Source: an uncultured Lachnospiraceae bacterium
Lineage (GTDB): Bacteria > Bacillota > Clostridia > Lachnospirales > Lachnospiraceae
Direction of reading: 5' to 3'
Assembly (NCBI GenBank): GCA_910578645.1
Contig: CAJTQI010000006.1
Coordinates: forward strand, 141,087-205,086
DNA length: 64,000 bases
In this document: piece by piece, positions 34,257 to 44,329 of the stretch
How the letters are laid out: the number at the start of each line of letters is the position of its first letter
Numbering within the stretch: the first letter of the stretch is position 1
Translations under genes and position numbers: made by a program
Notes under the pieces: model-generated
Database searches by the model: none
What the model saw: only the letters and a program-made list of their open reading frames with translations
What the model was told of the DNA's origin: nothing

Positions 34257-35702
34257 TCAGTTTCTCGAAAAAGCCGCACCGGATGCAGACATCAACATTC
34301 CCGGATTCCATAACACAAGATATCCCTGACTCCATGCTGCCCTGGACAGTTCCAGGCTCAGTTTGCGATATCCCGCCTCATCGCATGTTAGTCCGGTAAT
34401 ATCTGCAATCTTCATCCGGGCAGAATGCTTCCCCTTCCCGCAGCGGATTGTCCGTTCTCTATAGGGCAGCCCGGTGATATGTTCAAACTCTCCCTGCAAC
34501 TCCCCCCTTACCCGCATACAGCGGATATCCACCGCGGGCACATCCTGCTTCATAGCCGCCCGGTGGGTGCTGCCTCCGCTGTATTCCTTATATAAACCCT
34601 CATAGAGACATCTTCCGGCCACATCCATAGCGCCTGCGCAAATCCGTCCATGAGCATCTAAAATCCTTCCCCCTACAATCCCCACATCTTCTCTGACTGT
34701 CAGGATATGCGGCTGATACACAATATCGTAAAATCCAAGATGCAGACTATGCCTCACCTCAACCTGCCATCCTCTATCGCTGCAAAAATCCGTCAGCGCC
34801 GCCCGGCCCGCCTCGTAGGCATATGTCTTGCTGGCAGCATTCTCCGCCGTAGAATCTGCATGGCAACGCCAATGATAAAGAATATGGGGAATATGGACAA
34901 TTCTGTCCTTCATTTCTTGTACAGGTGTTATTTTATATAATTCCCCCACAATACGCAACACCAAGTCATAGTCCTGCGCCCCATCAAATTCCCTGCGTAA
35001 CCGCAGTCTTTTCAAAAGTCCGGCTTCTACCGCCATGAAGTGGCAAATATAGTTGTTTGACATAATTAAATCAAGATTAAACTCTTGTTTTCTGTGTGGA
35101 TTTATATAAAAACTGCTGTTATTATCATATTTATCTTCGTCCGAGTAAAGAAGTGCAGGCATAATGCCTCTTTGTTTTGCGTACTGAATCTGCGCCGCCA
35201 TCTGATATAAAGCATCAGGCGCAAGGAAGTCGTCATGGTCAAGCAGTGCGATATAGTCTCCCGCCGCCAATGCGATGGCTGCATTGGTATTGCAGGATAT
35301 ACCTTTATTCTCTGCAAGCCGCCTGTATTTCATACGACAGTCACCGCTCTTGCTTATGATTTCCTCCACAACGCTTTCCACACCGCGGCCAATGCTGGCA
35401 TCCGCTATAATCAACTCCCATTTTGTATAACTCTGTCTGCGCACAGATGCAATCATCTCACGCAAAAATGTTTCTTTTGTCTCATAAGCAGGCACCACAA
35501 TGCTGAATAATTCAGGATAATTTTTACTTTTCCTGCGCTGCGCTTTCAAAACTTCATCGGATGGCTCTTTATAGTAGTAGTCCGCCTTGCGCGCCTCCTC
35601 AATCCGTTCCTTCGCTGCATAGAACGCATGGCGGACACCGTTTTTCTTAACATAATTGACAGTCTTTCTCAAATTGCTGACTTTCCATATTTTATTTCCC
35701 AC
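34257..35702 (-). CDS. Glycosyltransferase family 2, large
   Basis: A 481-residue cytoplasmic enzyme. Residues ~65-330 form a GT-A domain (FSIVVPAYETKETFLREMIASVRRQSY) with LLDHDD and SDEDKY as metal and sugar-nucleotide motifs and HILYHWRCHADST at the acceptor site. About 130 more residues resemble the start of a second, truncated GT-like unit (DVGIVGGRILDAHGRICAGAM). The start is GTG 35702 with AAGGGGG 7 bases upstream. It lies after phosphoglucomutase, with a terminator between them. Confidence 0.87.
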   Translation of the reverse strand: MGNKIWKVSNLRKTVNYVKKNGVRHAFYAAKERIEEARKADYYYKEPSDEVLKAQRRKSKNYPELFSIVVPAYETKETFLREMIASVRRQSYTKWELIIADASIGRGVESVVEEIISKSGDCRMKYRRLAENKGISCNTNAAIALAAGDYIALLDHDDFLAPDALYQMAAQIQYAKQRGIMPALLYSDEDKYDNNSSFYINPHRKQEFNLDLIMSNNYICHFMAVEAGLLKRLRLRREFDGAQDYDLVLRIVGELYKITPVQEMKDRIVHIPHILYHWRCHADSTAENAASKTYAYEAGRAALTDFCSDRGWQVEVRHSLHLGFYDIVYQPHILTVREDVGIVGGRILDAHGRICAGAMDVAGRCLYEGLYKEYSGGSTHRAAMKQDVPAVDIRCMRVRGELQGEFEHITGLPYRERTIRCGKGKHSARMKIADITGLTCDEAGYRKLSLELSRAAWSQGYLVLWNPGMLMSASGAAFSRN

Positions 35703-35725
35703 TGCCAAGCCCCCTTACAAGTTTC

Positions 35726-35761
35726 AAAAAGAACCATCGCCCTGCTCCACGCAGGGCGATG
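35726..35761 (-). terminator. Terminator after phosphoglucomutase
   Basis: An 11-bp stem CATCGCCCTGC / GCAGGGCGATG with a 5-base loop is followed on the minus strand by GTTCTTTTTG. It lies 25 bases after the stop codon. Confidence 0.92.
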
Positions 35762-35785
35762 TCACCTTCTTTATCATTTCATTTT

Positions 35786-37507
35786 CTACAGATATGCTTT
35801 CAAATCTTCTGTCAGTTTATCCAGTCTCTCCTGTGCGTCTTCTAAGCTAGTGCCTTTGACACCCATATAGAACTTAATTTTCGGCTCTGTGCCGGAAGGA
35901 CGTGCACAACACCAGGAATCATTCGTCAACTCGAAATAGAGTACGTTAGACTGTGGAAGCCCGGTGCTCCCTTCTTCGCCTGATTCCGGTTTCAATGTCT
36001 TACCCGTCGTATAATCCCTAAATTCTTTTACCTTCAAGTCACCGAACTCCTTGGGCGGATTGCTCCTTAACTTATTCATCAGCTCTTCAATCTGCTGGGC
36101 GCCGTCAATCCCTTTCATCGTGATGGAGTACTGGCTTTCCTTGAAGTAACCATATTTATCGTACAGCGCAATCATCTGGTCCCATACGGTCCTGCCGTTC
36201 TTCTTGCACCATGCGGCCATCTCGCACAGACACATAACTGCCACGATAGCGTCCTTATCTCTCGCATGGGTTCCTGCCAGGCATCCGTAGCTCTCTTCCA
36301 AACCGAAGACATAATTGTTGGAACCTGTCTGCTCGAAAAGCTTAATCTGCTCACCGATAAATTTAAATCCTGTGAGCACTTCGATAAATTTCACTTTATA
36401 GTCATCCGAAATAGCACGGGCCATATTGGTGGTAACGATGGTCGTAACAAGCGCAGGATTCTCAGGCATCCTACCTGTCGCAGTGCGCTCCCTCAGAAGG
36501 TATTCCGCAATCAGCATACCGGACATATTACCCGTAAACGGAACATACTCCCCGGACTTGGTATCAAGGGCATAGATGCCCAGTCTGTCCGCATCAGGGT
36601 CTGTGGCGAGGACAATATCCGCATTCTTTTCTTTCGCCAATTTCAACGCAAGGGTAAACGCCTTGGGGTCTTCCGGGTTGGGATAATCCAGGGTTGTAAA
36701 ATCCGGGTCGGGCATCTCCTGTTCAGGCACTACATAGACATTCTTAAAGCCAAGTTCCGACAAAATTCTCCTGACCGGCACATTTCCTGTTCCATTGAAG
36801 GGCGAATACACAATCTTCATGTCCTCCGCCATCTCCTGAATCACTTCCGGATGGATAATCTGCTTCTTCAGCTCTTCCATGTACCTGTCGTCGATTTCTT
36901 TACCGATTACGACATAAAGCCCCGCTTTCTTCGCCTCTTCCTTATCCATGGTCTTCACGGTATGGTAATCCGTCACATTATTTACTTCCGTGATAATCTC
37001 TTTATCCTTCGGCGCAGTAACCTGGGCACCGTCCTCCCAATAACACTTATATCCGTTATATTCCGGCGGATTATGGCTGGCCGTAATTACTATACCCGAA
37101 ATACAGCCTAACTCACGCAGCGCAAAGGATAATTCCGGGGTGGGCCTGAGTGCATCGAACACATATGCTTTAATGCCGTTGGCCGCCAGACAAAGAGCCG
37201 CTTCGTCTGCAAATTCGGGGGACATCCTTCTGGAATCATATGCGATGGCAACTCCCTTATCTTCGCCGCCCTGTTTCTTTATGTAATTAGCCAGACCCTG
37301 TGTAGCCTTACGCACCGTGTAAATATTCATACGGTTCGTTCCTGCACCGATTACGCCGCGCAAACCGCCTGTACCAAATGCAAGTTCTTTGTAAAAACGG
37401 TCTTCAATCTCTTTCTCATCATTCCTGATTGCCAGAAGCTCCTGTTTTGTCGCGTCATCGAAATAGGAGTCTTCTACCCAAAAGTCAAATTGTTCTTTGT
37501 AACCCAT
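35786..37507 (-). CDS. pgcA: Phospho-sugar mutase (alpha-phosphoglucomutase)
   Basis: A 573-residue cytoplasmic enzyme interconverting glucose-6-phosphate and glucose-1-phosphate. It has the catalytic phosphoserine loop TASHNPPEYNGYK, the metal loop DPDADRLG, the sugar loop GLEESYG and the phosphate-binding RPSGTEPKIKFY. Its length fits the long alpha-PGM group of Bacillota. Glucose-1-phosphate is the substrate of the nearby rfbA product, so it feeds dTDP-sugar synthesis. GGAGG lies 7 bases upstream. Confidence 0.95.
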   Translation of the reverse strand: MGYKEQFDFWVEDSYFDDATKQELLAIRNDEKEIEDRFYKELAFGTGGLRGVIGAGTNRMNIYTVRKATQGLANYIKKQGGEDKGVAIAYDSRRMSPEFADEAALCLAANGIKAYVFDALRPTPELSFALRELGCISGIVITASHNPPEYNGYKCYWEDGAQVTAPKDKEIITEVNNVTDYHTVKTMDKEEAKKAGLYVVIGKEIDDRYMEELKKQIIHPEVIQEMAEDMKIVYSPFNGTGNVPVRRILSELGFKNVYVVPEQEMPDPDFTTLDYPNPEDPKAFTLALKLAKEKNADIVLATDPDADRLGIYALDTKSGEYVPFTGNMSGMLIAEYLLRERTATGRMPENPALVTTIVTTNMARAISDDYKVKFIEVLTGFKFIGEQIKLFEQTGSNNYVFGLEESYGCLAGTHARDKDAIVAVMCLCEMAAWCKKNGRTVWDQMIALYDKYGYFKESQYSITMKGIDGAQQIEELMNKLRSNPPKEFGDLKVKEFRDYTTGKTLKPESGEEGSTGLPQSNVLYFELTNDSWCCARPSGTEPKIKFYMGVKGTSLEDAQERLDKLTEDLKAYL

Positions 37508-37631
37508 TGTCCTACCTCCATATAATTTTTTCCCAAAAAGTTATGTGCAGGAAAATGCTCTCCGCGCACACTTCTTGCCCTCTATTCTACCACAATGTGA
37601 TTCCACTCGTAAACACATTTTGGAAATTCGG

Positions 37632-39632
37632 CTACCGGGCAGTACGCAGTGCGAAATCGCTCCTGTCAAGAGAAAAATTAGGATTGTAATAGGGGTCCCC
37701 CTTCTCCAGCACTTCTTTCCATTTTTCTCTAAAAGCGGCAGACTCCCTGTTATAACGCTCCGCATTGGCTCCTGTACTGTCCGTTCCGCGCGAAATCGAC
37801 TCAAAATGGTACAGCTCCACAAACGGCGTAAACACATTGACATACCCTGCCTTCCATGCACGGATGCACAAATCCACGTCATTTAAAGAGACCGCAAAGT
37901 CTTCATCCAAACCGCCAAGCCGTGTAAACAATGATTTTCTCATCATCAGACAAGCCCCTGTCACCGCCATCACGTTCTGTGCATAGCATAACCTCCCCAT
38001 ATAGCCCAGATTATTGCTACTCACACGGTAATGGCTATGCCCCGCCGTCCTATGCTGTCCCAGCCCGAGTACTACGCCTGCATGCTGAATCGTCCGGTCT
38101 TCATAGTAAAGCTTGGCGCCCACCGCACCCACATCCTGTCTCTGGGCATACATAAGCAACTCTTCAATCCAGTCAAGCGTAATCACCTGCGTATCATTGT
38201 TCAGCAGAATAATATATTCTCCCCGCGCCTCGGATACGCCCAGATTATTAATCTTAGAGTAATTGAACTCTCCGTGGTATTGGAATACACGGATATTCGG
38301 CGTCTCCTGGAGCGTCTTATAATAATCAAAGATTTCGTCGCTCCCACTGTTATTCTCCACCACGATAATCTCATAGTTGTCATAGGTGCTCTTCTCCTCA
38401 ATGGAAGTAATGCACCGCCGTAAATCTTCGATATGGTCTTTGTTGGGAATGATAATGCTCACCATCGGATTTCCCTGTATCTCATACTTAATCTGGAAAA
38501 TCGTCTCGAAAGCCTTGGTGGAACTGATTTCAAAGTTCTCAAACCCTTGTTCCTTAAGATGGGACGCCACGGCTCCCTTTGCCGCCTCGATGGCGTAGCT
38601 CTTGGCACTGATATCCGCAGCCACACTGCCCGCATGGGAGCGCCAGTAATAAAGCAGTTTGGGTACGTGCACCACACACCTGGCCCTGCCTGTAAGACGC
38701 AAAATCATATCATGGTCCTGGCTGCCGTCGAACTGTGGACGAAATAGCTGCATTCCTGTCAGAAGATTCTTATCAAAAGCGCTGAAATGACAGATATAAT
38801 TATTCGCGCGCAGATTATCTGGCGCAAAATCCGGCTTAAAATGCAGGGTAATCATATCGTCAATCGTCTTGTTCCCCTTAAATGTCGCTTCGTCGCAATA
38901 AATATAGTCTGCGCCTTTGTCGCAGATAACTTTCATATATTCATACAGCACGCTAGGGTGCAGCACATCATCATGGTCAAACAATGCGATATAATCCCCT
39001 GAAGCCATACCAAGGCAGGCGTTCGTATTCCCGGAAATCCCTTCATTCTTCGGCAGCTTCCGGTAAACAATGCGTGAATCCCCGGATGCATATTCCCTGC
39101 AAATCTGCTCCACTTCACTATGCTCACCATCGGAACCGTCCGCAAGGCATAGCTCCCATCTGCCATATGTCTGTGCCTGGACAGAGCCAATCGCCTGGTG
39201 CAAAAATTTGACAGGCGTATTGTAGAGTGGCATAAGGATACTGAATTTAATATCTTTGCTAAATTTTTCCTCACTTTGACGCTTCGCTTCCTGTGCGTCC
39301 GGGAAACTCGCCGTGCCATGCCTGGTCCTTGCTTTGCGCTCGATGCTCTTCGCATTTAGCTTGCGCAGGACGCCTTTTATGCTGCCGTAATAACCTAACC
39401 GTTCCTTCGTCCGCCGTACCCAATGCACGAAGGAACGCAAAGGTTTGGACAACCGCCAGAATATGCTGCCCTTAATACGGGCAAGCCGTGCCTCCAATTC
39501 CCCGTTCTTTCGCTCCGCCTCATTCAGTTTACCCGCAAGCACACTGCCCTTGTCGCGCTCACGCTCGTAAGCCGCCTTGTAAAACCGCAGCGCCTCTTCC
39601 TCCGACATCTGGTTTTGTTGTCTTTGTTCCAT
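37632..39632 (-). CDS. Two-domain glycosyltransferase family 2 protein
   Basis: A 666-residue cytoplasmic enzyme with an N-terminal coiled coil (residues ~10-55) ending in IFWRLSKPLRS. The first GT-A domain (~130-330) has FSILMPLYNTP, DHDD and CDEATF. The second GT-A domain (~385-640) has VSIIIPNKDH, LNNDTQ and SLNDVDLCIRAWKAG. Two active-looking domains suggest it adds two sugars or builds a disaccharide repeat. The coiled coil plus FWxxxxPxR motif is shared with the 786-residue protein at 39809-42169, which suggests both join one complex. The start has GGAAGGA 6-7 bases upstream. Confidence 0.93.
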   Translation of the reverse strand: MEQRQQNQMSEEEALRFYKAAYERERDKGSVLAGKLNEAERKNGELEARLARIKGSIFWRLSKPLRSFVHWVRRTKERLGYYGSIKGVLRKLNAKSIERKARTRHGTASFPDAQEAKRQSEEKFSKDIKFSILMPLYNTPVKFLHQAIGSVQAQTYGRWELCLADGSDGEHSEVEQICREYASGDSRIVYRKLPKNEGISGNTNACLGMASGDYIALFDHDDVLHPSVLYEYMKVICDKGADYIYCDEATFKGNKTIDDMITLHFKPDFAPDNLRANNYICHFSAFDKNLLTGMQLFRPQFDGSQDHDMILRLTGRARCVVHVPKLLYYWRSHAGSVAADISAKSYAIEAAKGAVASHLKEQGFENFEISSTKAFETIFQIKYEIQGNPMVSIIIPNKDHIEDLRRCITSIEEKSTYDNYEIIVVENNSGSDEIFDYYKTLQETPNIRVFQYHGEFNYSKINNLGVSEARGEYIILLNNDTQVITLDWIEELLMYAQRQDVGAVGAKLYYEDRTIQHAGVVLGLGQHRTAGHSHYRVSSNNLGYMGRLCYAQNVMAVTGACLMMRKSLFTRLGGLDEDFAVSLNDVDLCIRAWKAGYVNVFTPFVELYHFESISRGTDSTGANAERYNRESAAFREKWKEVLEKGDPYYNPNFSLDRSDFALRTAR

Positions 39633-39698
39633 TGATTATCCTTCCCATCAACCGTCTATATGGAAAATCTTTCATTTTTCATTTCATCTCTGCGTTTC

Positions 39699-39796
39699 TT
39701 TTGTCTCAACTTCTGTTGAGACAGAGCATGTATCAAGTTTGTGGCAAGCAATGCGCGGACACAAATCTCGCAATTGAAAATTTTAATTTTCAATTT
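39699..39796. repeat. Dispersed ~100-bp three-hairpin element, copy 3
   Basis: TTTTGTCTCAACTTCTGTTG, AGTTTGTGGCAAGCAATGCG, ACACAAATCTCGCAATTG and the AT-rich inverted repeat TTGAAAATTTTAATTTTCAA closely match copy 1 at 5181-5278. It lies in the gap between two glycosyltransferase genes, so it is transcribed within the operon. Confidence 0.8.
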
Positions 39797-39808
39797 TCAC
39801 CTATACAT

Positions 39809-42169
39809 TTATATTTCGCAAGTCATACCGCTCCATGCAAGCTGCTTATCGCCATTTAATTGATTGACATACAGCATCCCTATCTGATAAGTGCCGGACA
39901 CCAAGTCATCCCGAAGCACCCGAAGCACAAATCCCGCCAGACAGACATTTTTCTCCATCGGCAGAATCGCCTCCACATCCTTACGATACCAGTTCTCCGG
40001 CATTGCAGTATAATCATCACCGTCCACGCGTCTCAATAACAGATGTTTTTCATAAACTGCATTGTCTGCGCCGGGCAGATAACACCACCCCATAATCCAA
40101 AGAATATCCGGCTCCTCCATATGAATCTTATGCTGCAGTTCAGCTCTGTCGATGGTAAGCTGCAGCCGCCCTATGCCGGCTTTCCTGCTTAGCTCCGCCG
40201 GAACCGGGCTCACCCCGACAGTCCGCAAATGTTCCTCATAGGGAAATTTATAATTGCACACATAGTCTGAGGCATTGTCAATCAGAGCCTTATTATAAAA
40301 AGGCTCCCATCCCATCATCTGCGGATGTTTCGCATAAAGGTTCTCTTTCTCCTGAAGAAGTCTGTTCCACTTTCCGCCATCCTGCTCATCTAGTCCCCTG
40401 CTCAAAGACTCATGGTGGAACAATACCGCGTCATTGCGCTGTACATTATAATACCCCGCCTCTATCAGTTTAAAGCACAAGTCCACATCATTATAAGAAA
40501 CCGCCATAGACTCGTCCATGCCGCCCACTTCTTCGTATTTCTTACGGCTTACCATAAGACATGCCGCCGTCACGCCAACCATATCATAGGCCACTCTGTT
40601 ACGGCCATAGTAATAGTCCCTGTCATCCGGAAACGTAACAAGCTTATGGGAGGGGCCGATTCCCATATTGGTAATGCCCACATGCTGTATCTTCTGGGTG
40701 TCCGCATACCATAATTTCGCGCCCACCGCACCCACATGCTGCTGCAACGCCTGTCCTGCCATTCTCCTAAGCCAACTCTGCTCTATAATCTCAATGTCGT
40801 CGTTCATAAACAAAAGCAAGTCGCCCCGGGCCTTTGCCGCACCTATGTTACACATTTTGGAAAAGTTGAAATCCATTTCTTCATAGAGATAAGTAAACCC
40901 ATACTCCTGCCGCAGTTCTTCCATCTTGGCACGGTTTTGTTCGTTGCTCCCGTTGTCCACCACTATCCACTCATAATACCGATAGTCCGTCTTCTTCCGG
41001 AAGGATGAAAGACACCGCCTCAGCACATCGGGATGGTCTTTTGACGGAATAATGACAGAAACTTCATGATGCGGCGCCACACGCCGGTCTGCGGCGCGCG
41101 CACGCGCACATCGCTCCGCGCCGGAAATGGATGTATCATAGATGATATGATACAGTTCCGGCTCCTGTCCGCTCACCAGACTGCCTTTCATGCCCCGTCT
41201 CTTAAGCGCCGCTTCCCGCACGGCCACATACTCCGCATCCGCACCGGTCAAATACCTGCCCTTCGCCAACTCTTCTTCCAGGCGTTTTTCCACAATACAG
41301 ATTTTTTCTTCCGGTGTCCCACATTCCCCAAGCTCTTTCAACACTTCCGGCCCAGGTTCATAGGCCCGGTGGTAAAGCACACCGTCGATATGCTGTATTC
41401 CCTCCTGTAAAGACGCGCCTTCCAGACGGCACCGCCTGAATGCCTCTTCTTCCAGGCATAAACACAAATCATAAAATCTTACCGACTGACCCGTTTGTTT
41501 TGTACGGCTCTCCACACCTTGTCCGGAGAGCACCCCGGACAACAAATCTGCTTTCACTGCCACCAGATGTCCCCAATAGTTAAAAGATAATAGTGTATCC
41601 GGTGAATAACCAGGCTTGAACCATGGCTGCATACGATTGGACAAATCCTCCCAGTAGAAATCTTCATCTCCATATGCCAGTTTGCAAGATTTATTTTTAT
41701 TAAAACATGAATTAACTTTTGAAAATGTGCTTCTGTCAATATATCCCTTGCCATATACAAGAAGTATAATATTCGACTCCGGAATAGGGAGAGACTTCCA
41801 TCCGTTCACAAAAAAACATTCGTTATTGTAACGTGCGTCATCTTCTTCACGTATCCATTCCAGATATGGATGCCTCTGTTTGCTGACCTCTTCCTGATAA
41901 TGCAGCAAGCTTTGATTTGCCTCTCCCTCTCCACCCCTTGGCCGACTGCGATGCATACCATTTTTCACACCATGATACAGCTTACGGAAAGGAGCCGTCA
42001 TTTTCCAGAAAGGATTGGCATAGATACGGTTCAGATTATCGCATAAATCAGCCTGCCGTCTCTCGGCATCCGCAATCTTCCCCGCGAACACAATATTCTT
42101 TTTACGTTCTTGCTCATATGCGGCCGCATAATATGCTGCCCAGCCATAACGGTTCCCTTGTCCACTCAT
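39809..42169 (-). CDS. Large multi-domain glycosyltransferase family 2 protein
   Basis: A 786-residue cytoplasmic protein. It has an N-terminal coiled coil with the ANPFWKMTAPFRKLYHG motif, then a region with a partial or degenerate GT-A part (AYGDEDFYWEDL...WFKPGYSPDTL, ~150-220). A complete GT2 domain follows (~370-630) with VSVIIPSKDHPDVLRRCLSSF, MNDDIE and SYNDVDLCFKLIEAG. The C-terminus is a ~130-residue strand-rich domain of beta-sandwich character. The ATG lies 3 bases after the stop of the methyltransferase-kinase gene, with GAGGG in its end, so the two are translated together. It probably extends the chain that the methyltransferase-kinase caps. Confidence 0.9.
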   Translation of the reverse strand: MSGQGNRYGWAAYYAAAYEQERKKNIVFAGKIADAERRQADLCDNLNRIYANPFWKMTAPFRKLYHGVKNGMHRSRPRGGEGEANQSLLHYQEEVSKQRHPYLEWIREEDDARYNNECFFVNGWKSLPIPESNIILLVYGKGYIDRSTFSKVNSCFNKNKSCKLAYGDEDFYWEDLSNRMQPWFKPGYSPDTLLSFNYWGHLVAVKADLLSGVLSGQGVESRTKQTGQSVRFYDLCLCLEEEAFRRCRLEGASLQEGIQHIDGVLYHRAYEPGPEVLKELGECGTPEEKICIVEKRLEEELAKGRYLTGADAEYVAVREAALKRRGMKGSLVSGQEPELYHIIYDTSISGAERCARARAADRRVAPHHEVSVIIPSKDHPDVLRRCLSSFRKKTDYRYYEWIVVDNGSNEQNRAKMEELRQEYGFTYLYEEMDFNFSKMCNIGAAKARGDLLLFMNDDIEIIEQSWLRRMAGQALQQHVGAVGAKLWYADTQKIQHVGITNMGIGPSHKLVTFPDDRDYYYGRNRVAYDMVGVTAACLMVSRKKYEEVGGMDESMAVSYNDVDLCFKLIEAGYYNVQRNDAVLFHHESLSRGLDEQDGGKWNRLLQEKENLYAKHPQMMGWEPFYNKALIDNASDYVCNYKFPYEEHLRTVGVSPVPAELSRKAGIGRLQLTIDRAELQHKIHMEEPDILWIMGWCYLPGADNAVYEKHLLLRRVDGDDYTAMPENWYRKDVEAILPMEKNVCLAGFVLRVLRDDLVSGTYQIGMLYVNQLNGDKQLAWSGMTCEI

Positions 42170-42172
42170 CTG

Positions 42173-44302
42173 TTAAAACAGCCCTCTCTTGTGCATGTGC
42201 TTCACTGTCTCTTCCGGCAGTTTCGTCACTTCCATCGTCACCTGCAATACATTTTGTTCTTCCCCGGAAAGCCCGGACAAAGATACTGTAATATTAGGGT
42301 CCTTCGTAGGAAAAGCGTAAGTGTTCTCCCCTACTTTCCATCCATTAACCTGAATCTGCTTTCCTTTCCAGGGAACAAGAACTCCGTTCCATCGAATCTC
42401 CGCAATATAAACCAGACAAGTATCACTGCACGGGTCAATCCGCAGAGCGCTTCTGCCTCTTGGGATGGACACTGTAAGCTCCGTCAACCCCTCAGGAGTT
42501 ACATGAATCTGTTCCCCCACCGCACCATCCAGAAAGAACGACTGTTCTTCGTTAAATCCCTTTCCGGTATCTTCATAAATCTGCACATAATCTTTATGTT
42601 TTGCAAGCTCCTGCCCCTGACAGAATGCTTCTACCGTGTATACCGGATAACCGATGGCGTCACGTATCTCCGCCATGGACATATTCTTTCCTGTCACATA
42701 TTTCTGAAACTTCATCTCCTGTCTGCGGTATTGTTCTGCATCGGATTGCTCAATTTTTAGTTTCTCAATAATTATATCAAAATTTAACAAATTTCTTTTT
42801 TCATTTTCCAAAAGGTAACAATATACCGCACGGAATGCAATCTGCTTCGTGTCTATATCTTTTTCAAAACTCCATTCACAGTCTATAACATTCCAGTCGT
42901 TATGAATATCTTCGGGCACAATCACGTTCGCAAAAATCAAGTCATAGTCAGAAATTTGTGTCCCTTCCCCATATGATATGCGGAGAAGATACTCATCAAA
43001 CAGACTTTGGAATCCTTCCACATCATTGCGCGCAAGACATCCATCCATCAATTCTTCCAACCGAATGCCTTCCACATACTCTAATTGCAGGTGGGGCTCC
43101 TGACCTTGCCCTAAGGCTCCCCCTTTATCTTCCTTCCCGACATTTTCCTGTACCCCATGTACAAGCCTGCATTTGTTAATGGACAGTTTACTGCCAGCAT
43201 AACGTTCTTCCAATTTCGCGTATGCCTGCGCCGTACATTCAATATGCTCCCAGGCATCCTTTGATAACGGATGTTTTTCTATGATTCTCCTGTTTTCCTT
43301 CTTTTTCAGAACGGTCTTTATGCAAAACTCCGGTTTCCTGTCATTGGAATATTTTACATACTTTTCTTCCAGCTCCGGGCCAAGCAGCATCATATACGAA
43401 TTGGAGAACAGAGGAAATTGGTTTTCCTGTATAACGGTGTCAAACACTTTCTTCTCATCAAACAATTGCAGCCTGTCCCTGTCAAAATTCCTGAGATTGG
43501 AGGACAATTCCCCAACCTGCGGAAGCCTGTCATCGGAATACAGGCTTGTCATAAACTTATAATCCGGATAAGGGTAATACATCCAGGCATGTTCAAATCC
43601 GCTTTTTTTTGCAATACTACGCAGCCCGTCGGCCGTAAATGTCCGCACTACGCCGCCTTCCGGATAGTTTTCCAAATTGCTAAAATATGTGCCAAGATGG
43701 TCCTCCCTGCATCCTGCCCAATATTTTAATCCAAATTTATTTTCTAAGGCAATTGCTATATGCCCCTGGGGTTTCATATGTTTTTTGATAATATTCAGAA
43801 AATCCACGTAGGGCGTGTCCGATTGAATATATGCCTGGGCGTACTCAAATGCGCCGATAAGACAAATGTAATCATAATCACAAGGAAGGTCAGGCTCCAC
43901 ATCCTGGAAGTTTCCTACATGTATCGTGACATTGTCCGCATCCATATGCCGATAAGCGTTAATCTTACTGCGCTTCTTAGACAAATCGATACAAGTCACC
44001 TCCCCCGCTTTCCTCGAAAGGACACCCGTAATCGCCCCACAGCCTGAACCAACTTCAAGTACCTTCATATCCTTCGTAATGGGAAGCCATTCCACGATAT
44101 TTTCCCGCCCGGAAGAAAAATGGTACAAAATAGGCCAGTTCTTTCTCTCTTCTATTATCCGCTGATACTCCACCGTCCCATAATTGCGTGCAATATAAAG
44201 CAGTTCGTCTTCTATGTCGCCGTCACAGTAATAGTCTTCCCCAGGATAATGCGTCAGGTCCAACTTAATTTTTCCAATTTCCTCAAATTTGTTCTCCGAC
44301 AT
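42173..44302 (-). CDS. Methyltransferase plus kinase-like protein, WbdD-like candidate chain terminator
   Basis: A 709-residue protein. Residues ~45-240 form a class I SAM methyltransferase (LEVGSGCGAITGVLSRKAG, then CIDLSKKR). Residues ~320-520 resemble a protein-kinase or APH fold: a Lys in EFCIKTVLKK (~329), a hinge-like LQLEYVEGIRLEEL, a catalytic-loop-like DYDLIFANVIV (Asp ~454, Asn ~459) and a DFG-like VIDCEWSF (Asp ~474). A C-terminal strand-rich domain follows. A methyltransferase fused to a kinase next to Wzt is the layout of WbdD, which stops O-antigen chain growth by phosphate and methyl capping. The start is ATG 44302 with AGGG 5 bases upstream. An earlier ATG lacks a ribosome site. 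The function is inferred. Confidence 0.8.
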   Translation of the reverse strand: MSENKFEEIGKIKLDLTHYPGEDYYCDGDIEDELLYIARNYGTVEYQRIIEERKNWPILYHFSSGRENIVEWLPITKDMKVLEVGSGCGAITGVLSRKAGEVTCIDLSKKRSKINAYRHMDADNVTIHVGNFQDVEPDLPCDYDYICLIGAFEYAQAYIQSDTPYVDFLNIIKKHMKPQGHIAIALENKFGLKYWAGCREDHLGTYFSNLENYPEGGVVRTFTADGLRSIAKKSGFEHAWMYYPYPDYKFMTSLYSDDRLPQVGELSSNLRNFDRDRLQLFDEKKVFDTVIQENQFPLFSNSYMMLLGPELEEKYVKYSNDRKPEFCIKTVLKKKENRRIIEKHPLSKDAWEHIECTAQAYAKLEERYAGSKLSINKCRLVHGVQENVGKEDKGGALGQGQEPHLQLEYVEGIRLEELMDGCLARNDVEGFQSLFDEYLLRISYGEGTQISDYDLIFANVIVPEDIHNDWNVIDCEWSFEKDIDTKQIAFRAVYCYLLENEKRNLLNFDIIIEKLKIEQSDAEQYRRQEMKFQKYVTGKNMSMAEIRDAIGYPVYTVEAFCQGQELAKHKDYVQIYEDTGKGFNEEQSFFLDGAVGEQIHVTPEGLTELTVSIPRGRSALRIDPCSDTCLVYIAEIRWNGVLVPWKGKQIQVNGWKVGENTYAFPTKDPNITVSLSGLSGEEQNVLQVTMEVTKLPEETVKHMHKRGLF

Positions 44303-44329
44303 CTTTTCCCTGCCTTCCATTTTTATATA

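Noticed and set aside
42110..42760. 216-codon plus-strand frame over the glycosyltransferase/methyltransferase junction
   Set aside because: Shadow of two strongly supported minus-strand genes; no ribosome site.
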